Positions 10,822 through 20,129 of a stretch of 47,216 bases of DNA are shown in pieces. The stretch covers positions 1-47,216 of the forward strand of contig JASMAB010000004.1 in NCBI GenBank assembly GCA_030754585.1. Direction: 5' to 3'. The notes under the pieces were generated by a model. It saw only the letters and a list, made by a program, of their open reading frames with translations, made no database searches and had not been told where the DNA came from. Position 1 is the first letter of the stretch; each line of letters starts with the position of its first letter. The DNA is from Nitrososphaerales archaeon. Lineage in GTDB: Archaea > Thermoproteota > Nitrososphaeria > Nitrososphaerales > JACPRH01. A program made the position numbers and the translations under genes.

Positions 10822-10840
10822 AGATATCATTATCTTTTTC

Positions 10841-10860
10841 TCTTAATCTTAAGATTAAGA
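10841..10860. repeat. 20-bp perfect palindrome downstream of hisS
   Basis: TCTTAATCTT|AAGATTAAGA, exact self-complement with no spacer. Confidence 0.85.
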
Positions 10861-11032
10861 TAAAAATGACCAGATGTTTTCATAATCTTTTCGAAGAGCC
10901 CAACATTAGAAAGGAAACACAGATAACCGTAAATTTTCTTCGCTTTTGATTATTAAGACTGTTTGACTTTTATATCCCAGGAAGTTGACAATGCAATATT
11001 TTCATTGGCGATGATAATTATTAATTGTAGTC

Positions 11033-11479
11033 TTGGGTTCAGCGAAAGATTCAGGTCTCCCATTTCGGGATAGTACTTCATATAGTTACGAATCTATAAG
11101 GTATTGGAATCACTTTGTTGATCTCGCCACTATTATTTGGCTTGCAGCATTCATGATTAGTTTATTGGGATCTGATCTAGGATTCATAATAATTGATTCT
11201 AGCATATTATATCTAGCTGATACAATAACCCTTTTCATATTACCTATATTCATTATAGATCTAATGATTAAGTTTTATTCTTTTGGGCACTCAAAATCTT
11301 TCTTCAAGGAGCACTGGATCTCCATTATTATGGTAGTGCCATACTTTCGAATTTTTAAAATATTGAAGTTAGTCAAGGTAGTAGGACTTATCAGATTCAA
11401 TCGTATTCCACAAGCAATAAAGAGTATTTTGAATTTAGCAAAGATGGTCTATAAGGTTTTGAATTTTTCTAAGCATTAA
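11033..11479 (+). CDS. Voltage-sensor-domain-like membrane protein without pore domain
   Basis: 148 aa; four hydrophobic segments, S2-like IFIIDLMIKFY, S4-like RIFKILKLVKVVGLIR with basic residues every third position; ends shortly after the S4-S5-linker-like stretch. Confidence 0.55.
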   Translation: MGSAKDSGLPFRDSTSYSYESIRYWNHFVDLATIIWLAAFMISLLGSDLGFIIIDSSILYLADTITLFILPIFIIDLMIKFYSFGHSKSFFKEHWISIIMVVPYFRIFKILKLVKVVGLIRFNRIPQAIKSILNLAKMVYKVLNFSKH

Positions 11480-11758
11480 ATTCTTACGATTAATAATCAA
11501 TATCTTAATGGGTAGTGATCTAACTTCTTCTCTTTAAAGTTAATATGTAGTTAAAGTCATAACCAGTTTTTAAGAAGGTCTGTTTTCATATATTTTTTCA
11601 AGTGTTAGATTTGTTCATCTCTGGAAGAATATTTTTCACATCGATTTAAAGAATATTTAAATTGTTTTTTCACCAATCTGATTATTAAAGTTAAGCGTAA
11701 AGTTAAAACAGAACATTCAAAGAATGAGGCGGTATGGGACCGTAGCTCAGCATGGTTA

Positions 11759-11779
11759 ACTGAGTGATCTCAGGCCTAG
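11759..11779 (+). other. tRNA intron 1 (D-loop/D-stem boundary), 21 nt
   Basis: Internal hairpin CTGAG-TGAT-CTCAG; flanking GGT/GCC pairing; bulge-helix-bulge-like, boundary uncertain by about 1 nt. Confidence 0.75.
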
Positions 11780-11788
11780 GAGCGTTCG

Positions 11789-11817
11789 AATGGTGATAGT
11801 AATGTTTCCATGGCGAT
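11789..11817 (+). other. tRNA intron 2 (anticodon stem, about 30/31), 29 nt
   Basis: BHB: CGTT-CGA-ATGG...CCAT-GGCG-ATG-CT, with ATGG/CCAT intron helix and CGTT/GGCG central helix. Confidence 0.85.
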
Positions 11818-11830
11818 GCTGATAACCGAA

Positions 11831-11851
11831 TTGGTGTACAAACCACGGGAA
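11831..11851 (+). other. tRNA intron 3 (anticodon stem/variable loop, about 43/44), 21 nt
   Basis: TGGT-GTACAA-ACCA intron hairpin, CCG/CGG central helix, AAT and AAA bulges; removal restores AGGTC variable loop. Confidence 0.8.
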
Positions 11852-11888
11852 AGGTCCCCGGTTCAAATCCGGGCGGTCCCATACGAGT

Positions 11889-12662
11889 TTATTTTAGACG
11901 GTATATCGTCTTTGAATATACCTTCTTGAACCCATTATTCCTGTAAAAGCTTTCTAAGTTATTTTTTTGAAGAAATTGTAGAATTAGAGAATCATTATTT
12001 CGCTCTTTAGATCGTGTTACAGCAGCCTTTAAAATACTTGACACAATACCTCGGTTTCTAAACTCCTTAAGAGATCCAAGAACATAGATACCTCCTACAC
12101 TATTCTTGGAATATAGTGCAGCACAACCAGCTGCTTTTCCGCCAATATATGCAATATAGAAGTCAATGTCAGAACGAGGGAAAAGAAACCTATTTCTTAC
12201 GGAATATTCCTGAACCTGAGAAAGAGGAATCTCAAAAGAACTCGCAAAGATTCTGATCCATTTCTTTATCGCTTCCATACCGACCCGTCTTACCCGAATA
12301 TTATCGTCATTAAAATCAGATTCTGGGCCTACATATTCCATAATATTGAGTTGATCCCACTCCTTAAATCCGTTATCTTCGAGTATCCTTTTAAAATCAC
12401 TAGGAGAAGTGAGTGGCGATAAATAGAAACATTGAATAATTCTTTTTCTTCTGAATTTGGAAGCTATTCTATTCAGAACTTCAACAGCTTCTTGAGATGC
12501 ACAATTGATACTGGTAGCATGATTATACAGTGGATCGTCTGCAAGTTTTTCATTTATGAATATCTGTGCATATCCAACATCTTGGAAGACAGAAAAAAAA
12601 GAAAACCAAGAATTTTCATTTTCTTCAAACTGCTTTAATTTGTTCAAAGAATCCATATTCAT
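11889..12662 (-). CDS. GNAT family N-acetyltransferase
   Basis: 257 aa; C-terminal GNAT core (AAGCAALYSKNSVGGIYVLGSLKEFRNRGIVSSILKAAV...FYRNNGFKKVYSKTIY). Confidence 0.7.
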   Translation of the reverse strand: MNMDSLNKLKQFEENENSWFSFFSVFQDVGYAQIFINEKLADDPLYNHATSINCASQEAVEVLNRIASKFRRKRIIQCFYLSPLTSPSDFKRILEDNGFKEWDQLNIMEYVGPESDFNDDNIRVRRVGMEAIKKWIRIFASSFEIPLSQVQEYSVRNRFLFPRSDIDFYIAYIGGKAAGCAALYSKNSVGGIYVLGSLKEFRNRGIVSSILKAAVTRSKERNNDSLILQFLQKNNLESFYRNNGFKKVYSKTIYRLK

Positions 12663-12667
12663 TCACC

Positions 12668-13873
12668 TTAAGCCTCAAGACCTAGTATTGCAAGCATTTT
12701 CAGAAGTTCATTTAGCAAATCCTGATTCACACCTACCATATCTTTATCTACCGCCCTTATCAAAAATATTAATGCGTTAAGAGCTTTTGGAATATCAAGG
12801 TCATTCTCTAGGGACCCGTAAAAATTACTGATATGGTTCTGGAAACGTGTTTGTACATTAGAATTATTGTGGTCCCTTCTGGAATTAATTACTCTTTTTC
12901 TTAAACGTTTAACTGTGTTTCTGATTAGAGTAACTTGTCCTTCAAAATCTTTAATATCATTCCTTCTCAAATTGAATGTTTCACGATAGTGACGTGAAAG
13001 GAGGCAAAGTTTTAAGACGTCAGGATCCCATTGATCAAGAGCATCTTTCAATGAAATAATATTGCCGAGTGATTTTGACATTTTTTCGCCTTCTAAGAGG
13101 AGTAGCCCTGTATGAATCCAGTATTTCACAAATGGATGCTGACTAATAAAAGATTCACCTTGTGCAATTTCTGCTTCATGATGCGGAAAAATCAAATCCA
13201 CTGCTCCACCATGAATATCATATCCTCCTCTGAAAACAGATAGAGATATGGCGGTATCTTCTATGTGCCACCCAGGTTGTCCAATCCCGAACTTACTCTT
13301 AAAATATTGGGGTTTTCCAATTCCACTTCTCCAGAGGAGAAAGTCTCTCTGATCTCGCTTCTTTGGATCTGGATTTAATCTTCTAAGCATTAGTTCACAT
13401 GGTGTTTGATTTGATAGTAATCCATAGTCGGGAAAACTAGATACGTCAAAAAAAATGTCTCCATCCACTTGATATGCATGCCCATTCTTGATAAGATGAT
13501 CTATCTGGTATTCTATTTCATTAAGGTAATTAGATGCTTTATGGAAGGCATTTATACTATTTATCCTGAACCTTTCTAAGCTTGTGATGAATTCTTGAGT
13601 GTATCTTTCCGCTAAATCTTCAAAATTTATTCCTTCCATTTCAGCTTTTTCAAATACTTTGTCGTCAAGATCTGTTATATTTACAATAAAGATTGTTACG
13701 AAACCCTTCATCTTTAGATACCTAACTAGCACATCATAAACTAAGTAGGTTCGAGCATGTCCTAAATGGGTGCTGTCATAAACTGTAGGGCCACATACAA
13801 ATATTTTTACAACACCATCTTCTCGTGATTGAAACTCCTCATTTTCACCTGATAAGGTATTATATAATTTCAG
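12668..13873 (-). CDS. cysS: Cysteinyl-tRNA synthetase; N-terminus extended beyond the ORF track to a putative CTG start
   Basis: ORF track covers 12668-13732 only. The same frame continues upstream as LKLYNTLSGENEEFQSREDGVVKIFVCGPTVYDSTHLGHARTYLVYD (HLGH = HIGH motif), then joins LVRYLKMKG...; EKMSKSLGN = KMSKS motif. Confidence 0.85.
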   Translation of the reverse strand: MKLYNTLSGENEEFQSREDGVVKIFVCGPTVYDSTHLGHARTYLVYDVLVRYLKMKGFVTIFIVNITDLDDKVFEKAEMEGINFEDLAERYTQEFITSLERFRINSINAFHKASNYLNEIEYQIDHLIKNGHAYQVDGDIFFDVSSFPDYGLLSNQTPCELMLRRLNPDPKKRDQRDFLLWRSGIGKPQYFKSKFGIGQPGWHIEDTAISLSVFRGGYDIHGGAVDLIFPHHEAEIAQGESFISQHPFVKYWIHTGLLLLEGEKMSKSLGNIISLKDALDQWDPDVLKLCLLSRHYRETFNLRRNDIKDFEGQVTLIRNTVKRLRKRVINSRRDHNNSNVQTRFQNHISNFYGSLENDLDIPKALNALIFLIRAVDKDMVGVNQDLLNELLKMLAILGLEA

Positions 13874-13978
13874 TTTATTGCCACACTGAACCTTTAAATT
13901 GAAGTATTCATAAGATTTCGGATATTACTAATATATTGAAACGTTATTGATAAGTTATTCCTATTAGTATCTATTGGT

Positions 13979-14308
13979 GTGCGGAAAAAATTCCAAGAGA
14001 GACAGATAAAAAGCATCGTAGAATTGACGAAAATAATTGGGGCTATGGAATTAGATGATGGAGTGAGGTTATTGGGATGTAATGAAGACTTGCAGGGTGG
14101 TGGTTTCATCTTTATTTCAATTGTGCATTCATTAATCAAATCCAATCAGAAATATTGTATTAATACTACTGAGCGTATTTTTAATAAAGAGTCAGGAATA
14201 TATTTACCTGGTGGAGAAGAGAAGTTTCTATATGCTTCGGATGTTGAAGAGGTGATGAAGCACATTGAGAAGAATGCTTTGAAGCCTCTAGAAGCTTGGT
14301 GTTACTGA
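13979..14308 (+). CDS. Hypothetical protein
   Basis: 109 aa ORF with GTG start; convergent with nth and overlapping its 3' end by 7 bp; no family recognised. Confidence 0.4.
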   Translation: MRKKFQERQIKSIVELTKIIGAMELDDGVRLLGCNEDLQGGGFIFISIVHSLIKSNQKYCINTTERIFNKESGIYLPGGEEKFLYASDVEEVMKHIEKNALKPLEAWCY

Positions 14309-15018
14309 GATTTTTTTACTTTCAAAATGTAGTATGCGCAGTGTATTCTGAGATTACATATTATACATCTGGGACCAATTGGTTTACATATAGTCTTTCC
14401 GAATCGTACAAATATATCATTAAGATTCAACCAATATTTTTTATCAATTATCTCTGTCAGTCTAACTTCTGTTTCTTCAGGAGTTCTAGTCTGGACAAGG
14501 TTTAGGCGATTTGATATGCGGTGAACATGTGTATCAACAGGTATGGCAGGCTTTTTAAAACCATAGACAAGTACACAGTTAGCTGTTTTGCGACCTACTG
14601 AAGGTAATGATAAAAGACTTTCCATATCTTCAGGAACCTTACCGTTAAATTTAACGAGCAACAATTGTGATACTTGCTTAATCCGTCTAGCTTTCACCCT
14701 ATAGAATCCGGTTGATCGGATAAGACTCTGAACTTCTTCATCATTTGCTTCTGCAAGGTCTGAAGGTGTGTTAAATCTCATAAAGAGTTGTTCTGCGGCT
14801 TTTGAAGTCATTTCATCTTTAGTTCGATGTGATAATATGGTGCCTATCAGAACTTTGAAAGGATCACTACCCCAGTTGACACTTATCTGATTTAGAGCAG
14901 TTTGATTACCCAAATATTCTTTCAGCATTTTAGAGACTTCGATTAAAACTATCTTTACGGGTGGCGGTTTTAGTACTTTCAAAATATTTTGTTGTTCTTT
15001 GATTGTTAAGGTGTTCAA
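14302..15018 (-). CDS. nth: Endonuclease III (HhH-GPD DNA glycosylase/AP lyase)
   Basis: 238 aa; [17 protein letters not shown] HhH with catalytic Lys, PVDTHVHRI catalytic Asp, C-x6-C-x2-C-x5-C FeS loop ([17 protein letters not shown]). Confidence 0.93.
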   Translation of the reverse strand: MNTLTIKEQQNILKVLKPPPVKIVLIEVSKMLKEYLGNQTALNQISVNWGSDPFKVLIGTILSHRTKDEMTSKAAEQLFMRFNTPSDLAEANDEEVQSLIRSTGFYRVKARRIKQVSQLLLVKFNGKVPEDMESLLSLPSVGRKTANCVLVYGFKKPAIPVDTHVHRISNRLNLVQTRTPEETEVRLTEIIDKKYWLNLNDIFVRFGKTICKPIGPRCIICNLRIHCAYYILKVKKSQ

Positions 15019-15256
15019 ATATATTTCATCTGCGTTTTCTTTTTTTAGGTCTTTTTACGGTTTAGTTTTTTAATATGTTTTAGTACGAATTCTGTGATGT
15101 TGAAGATACCATATCCGGCACAATCATAAGATATTCATTATAGTATAAATAGTAATTATAAATTTAAAATGATAAACAGTTATGTGGTTATTTTTAATAC
15201 ACATGTCTCTTAGTTAGATATTGCTGTATTTGATATTTTCTGGCTAGTGTCCCGGC

Positions 15257-15921
15257 CTGAAGATATCTTGGGTTGGTCATGACTGCTTCAGGATAGAAAA
15301 TGATACAGTAAATTACACAGATCCATTCAACATAAATGGAGGAAGATGTGTCGATTTTGATTCTGGTAGCATAGCCGAATTTTGATCACTTCAGTCCAGA
15401 TGATATTCAGAATATATCTTCAGAATCGACCGCAATAGTTGTGCCTCAAGACTGTATATCATGTTTGGAGTATACTGACCTGATGGAAGTGAAGACTGGG
15501 GTATCTGACGAATGGATAGATGCATTTGGAGTGAATGTAAAAGCTGTACCAGCATACAATGTCAATAAATTCAGTCCATATGGAGTCCCGTTTCACCCTA
15601 GTCAAATGGGAGGGGTTGGTTTTGTATTCAAAGTGGGTGAGATGATCTTTTATCATACTGGTGATACTGACTTCATACCAGAGATGGATGGGTTATATGT
15701 AGACTTGATGTTGATACCTGTAGGTGGAACGTATTTTATGATTTATGAAGAAGCACATGCAATTGAAAAAAAATAATCCAAAACTCGCTTTCCCAATGCA
15801 TTTTGGAAGTATAATAAGAAATAGAGTTGATGCCCAGAAATTCAGTGATCTTGCAAGCAGTAGAGTTAAGATTCTGGAAAAAGGAGATGTAGATTATCTA
15901 TTTATTTCTGAGACACAATAG
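15257..15921 (+). pseudogene. UPF0173-like metallo-beta-lactamase-fold hydrolase, frameshifted
   Basis: Three consecutive frames carry collinear family segments: LKISWVGHDCFRIENDTVNYTDPFN (frame from 15257), NFDHFSPDDIQNISSESTAIVVPQDCI...HTGDTDFIPEMDGL..DLMLIPVGG (15378-15776), NPKLAFPMHFGSIIRNRVDAQKFSDLASSRVKILEKGDVDYLFISETQ* (15775-15921). Confidence 0.8.
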
Positions 15922-15953
15922 AAGTACTGTTAATAGAAGTTAGATTACGGTGT

Positions 15954-17168
15954 ATGGAGATAAAAGGGGGGGAAAATATTCATAAAATTTTATTAAAACC
16001 CCTTGTATTGCTAAGTGTAGTTACTTTCCTAATATTCTTCAGTTTTGCCTTGCAACGACCATTTATTCCAGTTTTTATGGAAGAAAAACTTGGCGCTTCA
16101 ATTCTTGAGGTTGGTTATGCAGCTTCAATTCTTGGATTGACAGGTGTTCTCTTAGCCGTTCCAGCAGGTTTTATTTCAGATCGAATAGGTAGACGTATAC
16201 CCATTATCATTGGTACCTTTTTTTGGACAGGCTCTCTAGCGTATATATCGATCGCCACAGATCCATTACATGTAATATTAAGCTTCGCAGTTGCAGGTGC
16301 AGGAACTGTACTTTTCGATGCATCAATATCTGCTTATGTAGGAGATATCTCCTCCCCAGATAAACTTGGTAGAGTATATGGAATATTTAACGCTGCTATT
16401 CAGGCGGGCTTTGCAACCGGTCCAATAGTGGGAGCATTACTTATTATGCAGATGGGTTATAGAGATACATTTCTAGCGACTGCAGTACTACCAATGATAG
16501 CTATCGTTATTGTTATTGGTACAAGAGCTCATAGTAATGTTAATGCTAATGAAAAGATTGAAGATTCGTTAAAGCCCATCAAGATTTACCGAAGTGGAGT
16601 TATTTGGACAGGTTGGATATCGATTTTCTGTTTCAGCCTCTTGCTAGCAGGTGTTGGCGTATTAGCTCCTCTTTATGTCAAGTTTCTAGGATTTAATGAG
16701 TTTTTTATAGGCGCCCTTTTTACTACTCAAGCTCTTACTGGTGCATTTGGACGACTCCCGTTCGGACGTCTTATTGATAACACAAAAAGAATCACCCATT
16801 TTATGGAATGGGGATTGTTGATTATGGCGATGTCCACCATAGGATTTGTTTTATCTTCAGATGGAGGATGGTTGTTGCTCATGATGGCTTTGTTTGGTCT
16901 TGGATTTTCCTTAGCTTTTATGAGCGCTACTGTGAATATTGCTCGTGGAACCAATGTTTCTAATCGTGGATTAGCAATGGGGTTTGGAAGTATGTTTAGG
17001 TTTGCAGGTTTTACGGTTGGACCTTGGATTGGCAGTCTTGTGGCATCGAGCCAGGATTCTCTTAATATGGGATTTACTAATGGATTTATTGCTATGGCAT
17101 TTTTTTCTCTTATCAGTATACCTCTACTTCTAATAATTGAAAACTGGCATAAAGGTAAGGATATGTAA
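15954..17168 (+). CDS. MFS transporter
   Basis: 404 aa, about 12 hydrophobic segments; GFISDRIGRRIPIIIG between TM2 and TM3. Confidence 0.9.
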   Translation: MEIKGGENIHKILLKPLVLLSVVTFLIFFSFALQRPFIPVFMEEKLGASILEVGYAASILGLTGVLLAVPAGFISDRIGRRIPIIIGTFFWTGSLAYISIATDPLHVILSFAVAGAGTVLFDASISAYVGDISSPDKLGRVYGIFNAAIQAGFATGPIVGALLIMQMGYRDTFLATAVLPMIAIVIVIGTRAHSNVNANEKIEDSLKPIKIYRSGVIWTGWISIFCFSLLLAGVGVLAPLYVKFLGFNEFFIGALFTTQALTGAFGRLPFGRLIDNTKRITHFMEWGLLIMAMSTIGFVLSSDGGWLLLMMALFGLGFSLAFMSATVNIARGTNVSNRGLAMGFGSMFRFAGFTVGPWIGSLVASSQDSLNMGFTNGFIAMAFFSLISIPLLLIIENWHKGKDM

Positions 17169-17381
17169 TAAAAAATCCTATTTAGGTTTTCTCGATATTC
17201 ACTCTTGTAATAGATTTCTGCACCTTTGGTTAATATTGAGAATTCAATTAAATAGCAATATTCCTGGAACTATATTTTAAGAATATTTATAGAAATCCAT
17301 CATCAATAATAAGATTATAGTGTCAATAGTAGATATGAAAGGTTTATATGGTTTATTCATTGCCTATAACGACTGAATAGA

Positions 17382-18428
17382 TTGATACATAGAAGTTCAT
17401 ACATATTATCTTTGGGATTAGTTGTTACCATATTAGGATTAATGGCTATAAGTTTTGGTCAAATAGATTCATCTTCCTTTATGTCTATGGACAAGCCTTC
17501 TAGTATTGCTTGGAGTGAAACTGGATTTATAGTTGGTTTAGGTGATGATGGTGCAAGGATCAACTTAGCGAATCCTCGAACAAAAACAGTTGAGCTCTTT
17601 GCAGGTGCTTTTAAAGGTGGAGAAGAGACTCATATAGCAGTCAGTCTTGGGATGACCTTTCCTTATGGAAACGTCTATGTGAATAAAGGAGATGCAATTT
17701 TTGAGCTCTCAGAAGATGGTCTATCAAATAGGAAATTTGTGGTTCCCTCTCCAGGAAGTAATATCGCTGGCCTTACCTTTGATATTGTGAAAACCTGGAG
17801 CTATAGGTTGATAGCAGTCACAGATGATGGCTCTGTTTGGGCGATTGATGAAACAGGTCAAGTTGAACACATTACAAACTTAGGTAGTAATGTGGGTCCA
17901 AGTGGCTTAATGATAGCTCCACCTGATTTTGGGGATTTCAGTAGCGACATTTTAGTATCATTAGCAAATGAAAATAAGATAGTGGGTATTTCAAATATTG
18001 ATCATAGTGTATCAGTTTTGCATGAGTTTCAGGGAGAAAAACCTGGGATATTACTACATAATTTTCAGCGCAGTACTCTCTATGTTTCAAACCATGATGG
18101 AGGAGAGATAGTAAAAATTGATCCGGAAGTCACAAAACCATATTGGGCACAAGTTTTGTTGGTCACTGAAGATGAACAAGGGGGATCACACAGCGTTAAA
18201 TTCATTAGGTCAACAAGATTAGCAGTAGAGATTTCTGAACTTGCATCTGGGGTTACGAACCCTGACTTTGCTGGAGCAGTATTTGTTGGTGATGCAGAAT
18301 GGGAAAGATCTCTCGAAGAACCAGAAGATGAAGTTCCGGACATAGATCCTCGGTTGATAATATATCCACTTCTCATAGTAGTAGTTATAGGTATAGTTGC
18401 TGTTATTTGGAGATTCCGTGGATTCTAG
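17382..18428 (+). CDS. Secreted, C-terminally membrane-anchored beta-propeller-like protein
   Basis: 348 aa; N-terminal signal/TM, SIAWSETGFIVGLGDDG and DGSVWAIDETG repeats, C-terminal TM IIYPLLIVVVIGIVAVIWRFRGF. Confidence 0.55.
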   Translation: MIHRSSYILSLGLVVTILGLMAISFGQIDSSSFMSMDKPSSIAWSETGFIVGLGDDGARINLANPRTKTVELFAGAFKGGEETHIAVSLGMTFPYGNVYVNKGDAIFELSEDGLSNRKFVVPSPGSNIAGLTFDIVKTWSYRLIAVTDDGSVWAIDETGQVEHITNLGSNVGPSGLMIAPPDFGDFSSDILVSLANENKIVGISNIDHSVSVLHEFQGEKPGILLHNFQRSTLYVSNHDGGEIVKIDPEVTKPYWAQVLLVTEDEQGGSHSVKFIRSTRLAVEISELASGVTNPDFAGAVFVGDAEWERSLEEPEDEVPDIDPRLIIYPLLIVVVIGIVAVIWRFRGF

Positions 18429-18580
18429 ATAATATTTCTGACTTAAAACTTTACATAATGATATTGAAAAATTGAATGTTTTGCATATAGGATATTTTCT
18501 ACAAGAAAAAATATGTTAAACTTTATTCGATATTAATACAAATATACATAAATTACTTGAAAGTAATTGGGTTATGGTAT

Positions 18581-19729
18581 ATGAAAACAATATACAATAT
18601 ACTGATTCTTGCATTAGTAGTATCGATTATGGGTGCTGGAACACTAGATATTGGTAGTGCTTCTGCTTTAACTGGTTGTTATCGTCCGACTGGATGGTAT
18701 GCATCTGAATTCATTTTAAATAAACCAAGTCTTAAATTTAATTTAGACCCAATAGGAGAAAGTGAAAATGTAACTGTTATAAGAGAATCAGTAATTTATA
18801 GATCACATTATAATGAGTCCTTAGCCGTTATTCTTACTCCATTTGATCTATTTGAAGAGAAGGGTCTAGATATTCGGTTGCAGATGCCAACGAGGAACAT
18901 TACAACAGGGACACAGTTTATTGTTCTTGAAACTGATGATATGGAAACAAGGCTTTTAGATCTAAATATGATGGGAGGAAGAGGTAAAGGTTGGGTATTG
19001 GATATTTCGTATATGCAATTGCTTCCAGAGCAACCGCCTACCCAGATTTCAAATTTGACTAAAGGTAACCTGAAAGTTACTTTAGTACCTCATATTAACG
19101 AAACACTTCCAGGTATTTACATTGCAATTTCAGCTGAAAATGCGACTGGTTTAAGCAATGAAAACATGACTGAACTTTCTAATATCTTCGATGGAATTGG
19201 TTACCCTATTAGCTTCAATATGTTGACAAGAGAGTTTGAGTCTAAAATAACCATAGAGGAAGAGCACGATCTTGAATCTACATTAGGGATATCCCCTGAT
19301 GATTTCGATTGGTTTGAAGCAATGAAAATAGAGTTAGAGTGGTTAAGAGATAATCGAGTTGTAACCGGACTGGCAGATGAGGATATTGAAGATATTGCCA
19401 CTATTGCGAAAGATACAGTTGGTGAACATAATCTCAGAGGTAGGTATTATAATGATAATTGGATCCAAGGTATAACTGAAGAGATGCTGGAAAATGAGGT
19501 CACTAAACTATATACTGGTGAACCGACCTGTGATGGATTCTCTGAAGAAATTCTTCCATCCTTTAACTTGCAGGATTTTAACACTGGTTTTCGTCCTTTA
19601 GAGATAATATTTGAATCTTCTATTCAAGGTCAAACAATAAGGATTGGTTTAATCGGTATTAGCATCCTGTTTGTAAGCGTATTTGTTTTGCGTTGGCGAA
19701 AACGTTTACGGAAAAGAAAAAGACGATAA
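18581..19729 (+). CDS. Secreted, membrane-anchored protein of unknown function
   Basis: ATG at 18581 gives MKTIYNILILALVVSIMGAG signal; C-terminal TM followed by RWRKRLRKRKRR. ORF track start is TTG at 18557. Confidence 0.55.
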   Translation: MKTIYNILILALVVSIMGAGTLDIGSASALTGCYRPTGWYASEFILNKPSLKFNLDPIGESENVTVIRESVIYRSHYNESLAVILTPFDLFEEKGLDIRLQMPTRNITTGTQFIVLETDDMETRLLDLNMMGGRGKGWVLDISYMQLLPEQPPTQISNLTKGNLKVTLVPHINETLPGIYIAISAENATGLSNENMTELSNIFDGIGYPISFNMLTREFESKITIEEEHDLESTLGISPDDFDWFEAMKIELEWLRDNRVVTGLADEDIEDIATIAKDTVGEHNLRGRYYNDNWIQGITEEMLENEVTKLYTGEPTCDGFSEEILPSFNLQDFNTGFRPLEIIFESSIQGQTIRIGLIGISILFVSVFVLRWRKRLRKRKRR

Positions 19730-19813
19730 CAATAATTCATGTAATATGTTATGTAAGTGATTTAGAGATTTCTCTGAAAAAGAAATTACACGCACTGAAT
19801 GGTACCTATTTTA

Positions 19814-20104
19814 TTAATCTAAATCTTCTTCTGAAACATAATCTCTTTCTCTTTCTGCCGGAGGTACATATCTGTAGCATCTAAAACCAATAAAAATTAG
19901 AGCGACACCAAAGCCTCCCATTCCATATCTCTGGAAATTGGTTTGGCCTCTTACTTCAGAAAATTCAACTGGTTGTCCAGGGATATTGAATTCAAATTTT
20001 GAGGGCTCTGAGATAAGCGCAAAAGCAATAGTCCCCACTCCAAGTATAGCAAGAACTATTCCTGCAGCTTTAAACATCGGTCTTTTTGAGGATGTTTTGG
20101 ACAT
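19814..20104 (-). CDS. Small two-TM membrane protein
   Basis: 96 aa, two hydrophobic helices, directly downstream of the ABC permease on the same strand. Confidence 0.5.
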   Translation of the reverse strand: MSKTSSKRPMFKAAGIVLAILGVGTIAFALISEPSKFEFNIPGQPVEFSEVRGQTNFQRYGMGGFGVALIFIGFRCYRYVPPAERERDYVSEEDLD

Positions 20105-20129
20105 TTTGTCTTATACGACAAGTGGTAGC

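Larger units (their letters stand above)
11736..11881 (+). tRNA. tRNA-Ile(GAT) with three noncanonical introns
   Basis: Removing 11759-11779, 11789-11817 and 11831-11851 leaves GGGACCG TA GCTC AGCATGGTTA GAGC G TTCGG CTGATAA CCGAA AGGTC CCCGG TTCAAAT CCGGG CGGTCCC A: a 75-nt cloverleaf with fully paired arms and anticodon GAT. CCA not encoded. Confidence 0.9.

Noticed and set aside
11789-11825. Possible box C/D guide RNA (GTGATAG ... CTGA) overlapping tRNA intron 2
   Set aside because: The C box is imperfect, the CTGA is the anticodon-loop exon itself, and the spacing is too short for C'/D' boxes; the BHB intron explains the sequence better.
11736-11881. Alternative readings as tRNA-Trp(CCA), tRNA-Leu(CAG) or tRNA-Thr(GGT) with a single canonical intron
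   Set aside because: Each leaves unpaired D or anticodon stems; only the three-intron tRNA-Ile(GAT) model pairs all stems.
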